Assembly (NCBI GenBank): GCA_001574975.1
Contig: KQ965738.1
Coordinates: 488,277-552,276 of the forward strand
Direction: 5' to 3'
DNA length: 64,000 nucleotides
Source: Gonapodya prolifera JEL478
Taxonomy: Eukaryota; Monoblepharomycota; Monoblepharidomycetes; Monoblepharidales; Gonapodyaceae
In this document: piece after piece, positions 58,590-64,000 of the stretch
Layout: each line of letters opens with the position of its first letter
How positions within the stretch are numbered: the first letter of the stretch is position 1
Translations under genes and position numbers: made by a program
The notes under the pieces: generated by a model
What the model was told of the DNA's origin: nothing
Seen by the model: only the letters and a program-made list of their open reading frames with translations
Databases searched by the model: none

Positions 58590-59157
58590 GGCGAGTAGTA
58601 TGGGAAGAAAGAGCGGATCGCTGGAGAGAAAGTCCGGTGGATATATGTGTGGGGCAGACGAATATAACTTAAGTCAATGTGGGACTTAGAGGTGCTTAGC
58701 ACGCGGTTAATGGACCCTTGATGGCTCTCTGATTATGCATGGCACAGCGAAAAGCGTTATGTCCCATCCCCGTGTGGCTGGGATCCGTCACTGCGGACCC
58801 CGCTAAGTTCCTCCAGGTGTATTTTTGTTATCTGAATCGGGCATGAAGTTTCTCTCGCAACCATCCATTTGAAACCTCTGAGCTATGATGTGAACAGACG
58901 TCACTCCTTGCACGTTAAGCTTGGCCTGGCCGGTGATTGAGACTGCGGGCTGGCCTTCCGAAGCGCCCCGAGGCACTGCCGTGTATGCATGCAAATGTAA
59001 AATAAAGCATGTAATCGTCCAACTCTCGTACAGATGCGGAACAATCAAATACTTTCGGCTTTCAGGTTCTGAAGCTTCGGTCCGGAGGGCATGTTCCCCG
59101 TCCAAAGCCCCAAGTCCAATCTTCACCTTCCCCGCGCACAGCTAAGGTACCACGCAC
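58590..59157. other. Divergent intergenic region
   Basis: About 570 bp between the RING gene (minus) and the cap methyltransferase gene (plus). A TATATAT-like element lies near 58640 on the RING side. No gene or RNA recognised. Confidence 0.5.
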
Positions 59158-62100
59158 ATGGACGACGTCTACTCGGACGATCCCGAGTACATCGCGACTC
59201 TCCTCGAGGTCATCCCGCCGCCGCGCCTGACGCCCCCCTCCGTGTGGTTTGCCGAACACCCGGAAGAGCGCAGAGGTGGCGGCGGGGGCGGGGGCGGCGG
59301 GCGCGGCAGGGGATACTCTCGCGGGGGGCCTTCTGGTCCTGCATTCGACAGGGGGAGAGACAGGCCGCCGCCTCCCCGTCCGGCGCAGGGCGACTCAAGG
59401 TACCACCCGTACCAGGACTCGCGCGACACACACGCCCAGCGCGATCTCCCGGAGCCCGCGTACAGGTACGCCCAGCCGCCGCCGCCGCACCAGAGGGATG
59501 CCTGGGGGAGGTCCGCGGGCGACCCGGGCAGGAACGGGAGGGGAGGGCCAGGAGGACCGGGAGGAAACTCCAACGCACATTATGGGGGTGCTCCCCCGCA
59601 CCATCAGGCGGACCAGCACCACAGATATGGCGCGCACCATGGAGATGCCCCTGCGGTGCCTTTAGGACGCGATGCTGTGCCCCAGCAGATGCCGTATGGG
59701 GTGAGTGCAGGCACATGTCGCAACGAGGAATGGATGAATAGCGTGGGGTGAAGAAACACCCTCCAGTCCACCTTTTTTTTCGACATTGCTCCCATGCGTC
59801 TATTGAATTCGCGGAATCAGGAATCCTGGGACTGCAGACAAACGTTTGAGCGGGGCAGGACTGTCGACCCTTCCGTCAAATCACCAGAATCTTTGCTATT
59901 TCTTCCCTACACGACCGCGACTGAACATCCACGGAGGAATTGTTGGTCACGCGATTATGAGATTCTGAGGTCCAAGTCCAGGAACTGGATCTGCGGAGGA
60001 TCCTTCCCTCAGGTGCAGAACGATGTATCTTGCCACACTCGACCGCCTCTCCAAGTGTCTCGACCACTTCAAACCCACACGTGGGACCCAAATACCGTCT
60101 CACTCCATTGCATCCCCCTTTCCCTCCTTTCCTCTTGCCTCTCGTGCCTTGTCACTCTCTCACCCTTCCACCTCTCCTCCCCAACCCCACCAAAGACACC
60201 TCCCCCGCCCCACCTCGCGCGCCACACGCGACCTCCCCCGCCGGTAGACTACTCCGACATCCCTCCCATTCCGCGGTACTCCCACGCGCCCGCCGCACCG
60301 GCACCGGCACCGGCGGGGCCCCCGCCTGCCCCTTTACCCCTCCCCGACGTGCCGCTGCGCAAACTGGTCTGGTTCGAGTCCGACCACGTGTACAAGGACG
60401 GCGCGAGTGTGGGCGGGTTAGAGCGGAAGGAGGATAAGGTGAGTAGCGGGTGGGCGATCGTGCGGCGAAAGTGGGACAGGTGCCACAGATGTGGGGAGGA
60501 GGGTCGGCGTGACGACCAGCACGGATGGGTGGCGTAGTGGTGTGAGGGGCAGAATCAGTGCGGGACGTGGTGCGCTGCAATCTAACATGGATGCTGGGGG
60601 GAAGGCTAGAATGGGTGGTTGTCTCCAGGCGACGCGAGTTGCGTTGGGTCACGTGACCTCTCACGGGGCCCATCAGCGCCGGCGTATCCCAACTATCGAT
60701 TGGAGGGGCGTTTTGCCCTGTCGTTGCGCGCGCTGTCGTTTTCTTGGTCTGACACCAACTCTTATTCCAACCTCCCCACCCACTTCTGCACACGCCCCCA
60801 CCCGCCGAATCATCACACAAGCCCGGAATCGTAGACCACGATCGGTTTTCGAGCGCGGATCTCGTGCAGGAACTATTCGCGTCTAAGGTGTGTTCTCCCG
60901 ACAGCCCCTCGGTTGAAAAGTGATTTCCCTGGACGCAAGGTTTCTCCTCGCGTTCTCGCCAACTTACTTCTCTCGTCAACCACACTCAATCTATCCCAAC
61001 ATTTTCGCTGTCCCTGTGCTTCTCGCCCTCACTCCCACCGCCCTCCTGACCACACTGCACACTCCTCACGCCCGCCTTTTCCCCTCCGTCCGCCAGACCC
61101 TCCTCACTCCCCTCCCGCCCGCAACCTACCTCCCCGCCCGCTCCAAAGCCAACGCTTACGAGCTCGTCGCGCGCGCCGGGTTCGCGAACCGCGCCGCCGT
61201 CAAGCTCGCAGAGATCGACTGGGTCCTCGGAGGCGCTGTGTCGGGAAACCAAGCCGCGACGGCGCCTGGAGGAGCGACCTGGTCGTTTGTTGATTTGTGT
61301 GGCGGGCCGGGCGGGTTCTCGGGTGAGGCCTTGTACCAGGTCGGGGCCGTGAGGGGCGTGAAACGGCGAGCCTAACCTACTCCCCCCATCCCTCTACCCT
61401 CCACCCTCCACCCTTCTCTGCTGTCGCGCAGAGTACATCCTTTGGCGCCGCACGTCGCTCCGCCTACCTACTATTGGCGTGGGCACGACGCTGCGTGCCG
61501 CGTCCAATCGCGCTCCCACTGCCGCCACTCCAGAAGACGGCTCGGGGGACCTCGATTTCCAACCCGGGCAGTTCCACCCACTGGCGCGCCGTGCCGTCGA
61601 GGAGGGCGCGTGGGAGGCAGTGTATGGCGCTGACGGGTCCGGCGATGTAATGGCATCGGGGGCGCCGGCGTGGTTGGGGCGGCATGTAAGAGCGAAGAAA
61701 GGATGTAGGGACGGCGTGGATGTGGTGGTAGCGGATGGGGTGAGCTTTTTTTTTTTTTTTGCGTGGCGGGATGACGAGGGTGGTTTCAGTGTCGGAAGAC
61801 GTTTTGACACTTCCACAGGCTTTTTTGATCCCCCAGGGCAGGGAAAACGACCAAGAGAGGACACACAGGCGGCTGGTGCTGTGCGAGGTCGCGGCTGGGC
61901 TGGCGTGTCTGAAGAAGGGTGGGTTTCGATGCTCGAGCCTGGAACACGATCTGTAATCGACTGGCATAAATCACTTCTCTGCCATCCTGAACGCACGACC
62001 GCATATCCCCACGTGATCTCCCCGTACGAATCTATAATTACAACGCCACTCTTCTCAGGTGGTCTCTTCCTCCTCAAACTTTTCGACACCCTGCACCCGA

Positions 62101-62599
62101 CAACAACCTCGCTCCTCTTCCTCCTTTCGCGGCTCTTCTCCCGCATCGCACTGCTCAAGCCGGCCTCGTCCCGCCCGGCCAACGCGGAACGGTACCTAGT
62201 CGCACAGGGGCTCGCTGGTGTGGACAGGGACGGGCTCGTTGCGTATTTGACGCAGTGCGCGGACAGACTTGGCGAGCTGGAGCGCCAGGACCGTGAAGCC
62301 GAGCCCAAAGAAGTGTACGAGGTGTGTAAGGGCATGGAGGAGGACGATGCGTTTGGCGATTGGATACAGGGGAGAAACATGCGGTGGGTCGTCCTGAGTG
62401 TTTTGTTATCAAGTATTTATCCGTTTGTAATCACTCCGACACACTATCTAGGTTCGCTATGGAGCAAGCAGCCGCACTTCAGACCGTGTTTGCGCACGTG
62501 GAGGACCCGCGCAAACCCAGCGCGTGGGATCAACAAGCTGTTGCTAGAGCCGCCATGGTCGAGTGGGGAATCGGGGCAGTCGCCCCGGGCACAGTCTAA
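59158..62599 (+). CDS. Cap-specific mRNA 2'-O-methyltransferase 1-like (CMTR1, FtsJ fold)
   Basis: Methylates the 2'-O of the first transcribed nucleotide of capped mRNA (cap-1), in the nucleus. ATG 59158. Exon 1 is Gly/Arg/Pro-rich (RRGGGGGGGGGRGRGYSRGG) and is followed by an unusually long intron of about 500 bp. Next: KLVWFESDHVYKD, then FSSADLVQELFASK. The methyltransferase core reads YLPARSKANAYELVARAGFA, NRAAVKLAEIDWV, the SAM site FVDLCGGPGGFS-EYILWR, VDVVVADG, LVLCEVAAGLACLKKGG, LFLLKLFDTLHPTTT and SRPANAERYLVAQGL. The catalytic K-D-K-E set is present (Lys in AVKLAE, Asp in VVVADG, Lys in FLLKLF, Glu in ANAERY). Stop at 62599. About nine exons; one intron holds a T15 run at 61746-61760. 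The human enzyme has G-patch and WW parts that I do not see here. Confidence 0.88.
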
Positions 62600-62723
62600 C
62601 CGCTGCACGGTGGGGGAGAGGGGCATTATGTCATTCAATGACCTCCAGAAGCTTGCCTTCCTGGGAGAGTGGAATGCGAAACGACATATTGAAAATTTAT
62701 GCTACGTCGTACATAATATTATA

Positions 62724-63782
62724 TTACAGCTTGCCCTTGAGCTTCTCGGCCACTTTCTTGTCCACAATGCGGTCAATGACCGTCTCCAGTACTCCACCCA
62801 ATCCAGCCCGCTTTACCCCTTCCTGTCCGTCACCGAACCCGACTAACAGGCCTCTGAGCGACCTTTCTACGTACTTGCCCATAACGTCCACTTCCAGGTT
62901 CACCTTGGCTCCTGGTGCGTAGAGTCCGAGCGTAACGTGCTCTTTGGTGTATGGGATCAACATCACAGAAAACTCCCGCTTCACTGGGTCCGACCCTATG
63001 ACCGTCAGGGAGGTCCCGTCCAGGGTAACGTACCCTTTGGGAACAATGTAAATGAAAGCGTCGGGGAGTTGTTCCTCGTCCGGAGCGTCCGAGGTGGGCA
63101 GGAGGGTGTGCGACGAGGGGATGTGGAAAGTGTAAATGAAAGAGTTGGGAGGGTCGGGTACAATGGATTTAATGACGCAAGTTGTGTCGACGTGGCCCTG
63201 GGAGGATAGTGTCAGGGCTGAATTTTGAACTGCATATGGACATAAGCACGCCTACACACCTGGACCATGTGTCCGCCAAACCTGGATTCCCCTGACATAG
63301 CCCGTTCCAGGTTGACCTTGGATCCAACAACGAGGCCGCCTACGGTATGGGATGTTTCAACGAGGAAGGTCGAAAGGCACGGTTGGTCAATCACACTCAC
63401 CGAGGTTCGACCGCCGTAGGGTTTCGGGCATGACGTTGACTTTGAACTGCGTCCTAGCGGTGTCGAATTCGGTGACGGTGAGGCAGACGCCTGAGGAAAA
63501 GAAGAGGAAACATATAAGACTCGCACAGATGACTAATAACGGTCGCTCAACAGCTTCCAGAGTGGCCACAAGGTTCATCGCGCTTTTCCCGCTCAGTGTA
63601 TTGATGCTCAGGTCCTACGCTCATTCACCATTCACGGAAATCGAGTCTCCCAGTTTGCAGTCCCCGAGAATCGACGATGCATCCGAGATTGTCAGTGACA
63701 TTCCCCCGCCGCCTGTCTCCGTGGTGTCGATCGCATCGGAGCGTGAGACGAAACCAAGGTGCTCTACAATTCCGGTGAACAT
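62724..63782 (-). CDS. Riboflavin synthase
   Basis: Makes riboflavin from two 6,7-dimethyl-8-ribityllumazine molecules; trimeric cytosolic enzyme. ATG 63782 with the family-defining start MFTGIVEHLGFV. Exon 1 continues MSLTISDASSILGDCKLGDS and ISVNG. Exon 2: VCLTVTEFDTARTQFKVNVM and PETLRRSNL, the first lumazine-binding repeat end. Exon 3: GSKVNLERAMSGESRFGGHM and VQ. Exon 4: GHVDTTCVIKSIV, IVPKGYVTLDGTSLTVIG, FSVMLIPYTKEHVTLGLY and GAKVNLEVDVMGKYVERSL, the second repeat. Stop 62724; about 240 residues, normal for the family apart from a short Gly insert in repeat 1 (TETGGGG) and an insert in repeat 2 (SDAPDEEQLPDAF). Convergent with the cap methyltransferase, 125 bp apart. No riboswitch-like sequence noticed. 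Confidence 0.94.
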
Positions 63783-64000
63783 GACCGACGGGTTTGAAAT
63801 CGAGTGGTTGAAAATCGATCGGCAAATCTTTCTAATTCCGATCGCTTACAACATCATTCGTTTTCCTATTATTATGAAAAGGCCTTTCCAAGAAAAAGCA
63901 ATCTTAAAAAGATGCTACAACTTTGAAGAAGGAAACAGTCTACGTGTCATCCACAGCATGCCGATTGCTTGCACTTCGTCTCAAATGGAAGAGCCCTCCA
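63783..64000. other. Upstream region of riboflavin synthase at window edge
   Basis: A/T-rich, no coding signal visible in 218 bp. Presumably the riboflavin synthase promoter; a neighbouring gene may begin beyond the window. Confidence 0.4.

Noticed and set aside
58735-58810. Possible tRNA-like stretch in the RING/methyltransferase spacer
   Set aside because: No acceptor stem pairing or A and B box combination could be drawn.

Overview
The window is nuclear DNA from an intron-rich eukaryote, most likely an early-diverging (zoosporic, chytrid-like) fungus. Evidence seen: almost every gene is cut by short GT-AG introns (about 60-180 bp), genes are closely packed on both strands, and there are no operons or bacterial ribosome sites. 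Fungal-type genes include three GPR1/FUN34/YaaH (Ato) transporters, a DPAP-like peptidase, a copper chaperone for SOD and a riboflavin synthase. A kinesin-13-type motor, an animal-like cap-1 methyltransferase and a chagasin-like inhibitor are not typical of Dikarya. The placement is inference; no rRNA or tRNA gene was seen.

Layout. 1-2.4 kb: membrane-anchored GH26-like glycosidase (minus, C-terminus outside the window). 3.4-5.7 kb: PX-domain protein (minus). 6.8-9.8 kb: CaMK-like kinase (plus). 9.9-15.2 kb: two minus-strand paralogous single-pass membrane proteins with the same membrane exon and Gly/Ala-rich tail; only the second has leucine-rich repeats. 16-24 kb: a dual-acylated disordered protein, then three tandem Ato genes; between Ato 1 and 2 lies a decayed copy of the last exon of the acylated protein, so gene tail plus transporter was duplicated as a block. 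24.2-29.5 kb: two divergent unrecognised genes. 29.6-31.5 kb: 8-oxoguanine-deaminase-like amidohydrolase. 31.7-33.3 kb: ankyrin/coiled-coil/SH3 protein. 33.5-36.4 kb: type II dipeptidyl aminopeptidase. 36.4-37.2 kb: CCS. 37.6-39.1 kb: haloalkane-dehalogenase-like hydrolase. 39.6-44.3 kb: a disordered protein, a gene-poor stretch and a membrane protein. 44.5-47.7 kb: kinesin-13. 48-52.4 kb: chagasin-like inhibitor, membrane GTPase-like gene, and a second chagasin copy with a stop codon. 52.7-56.6 kb: GNAT acetyltransferase, acidic membrane-associated protein, an orphan coding fragment, and a secreted Cys-rich protein. 56.8-58.6 kb: ankyrin-SH3-RING protein, paralogous to the 31.7 kb gene. 59.2-62.6 kb: cap-1 2'-O-methyltransferase. 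62.7-63.8 kb: riboflavin synthase.

The genes do not form one pathway. Recurrent themes are local duplication (Ato array, LRR/LRR-less pair, chagasin pair), distant paralogy with domain swapping (ankyrin-SH3 pair) and secreted or surface proteins (GH26, LRR protein, DPAP, Cys-rich protein). Exon limits were read by eye from frame continuity and splice consensus; those called approximate could shift by a few codons.
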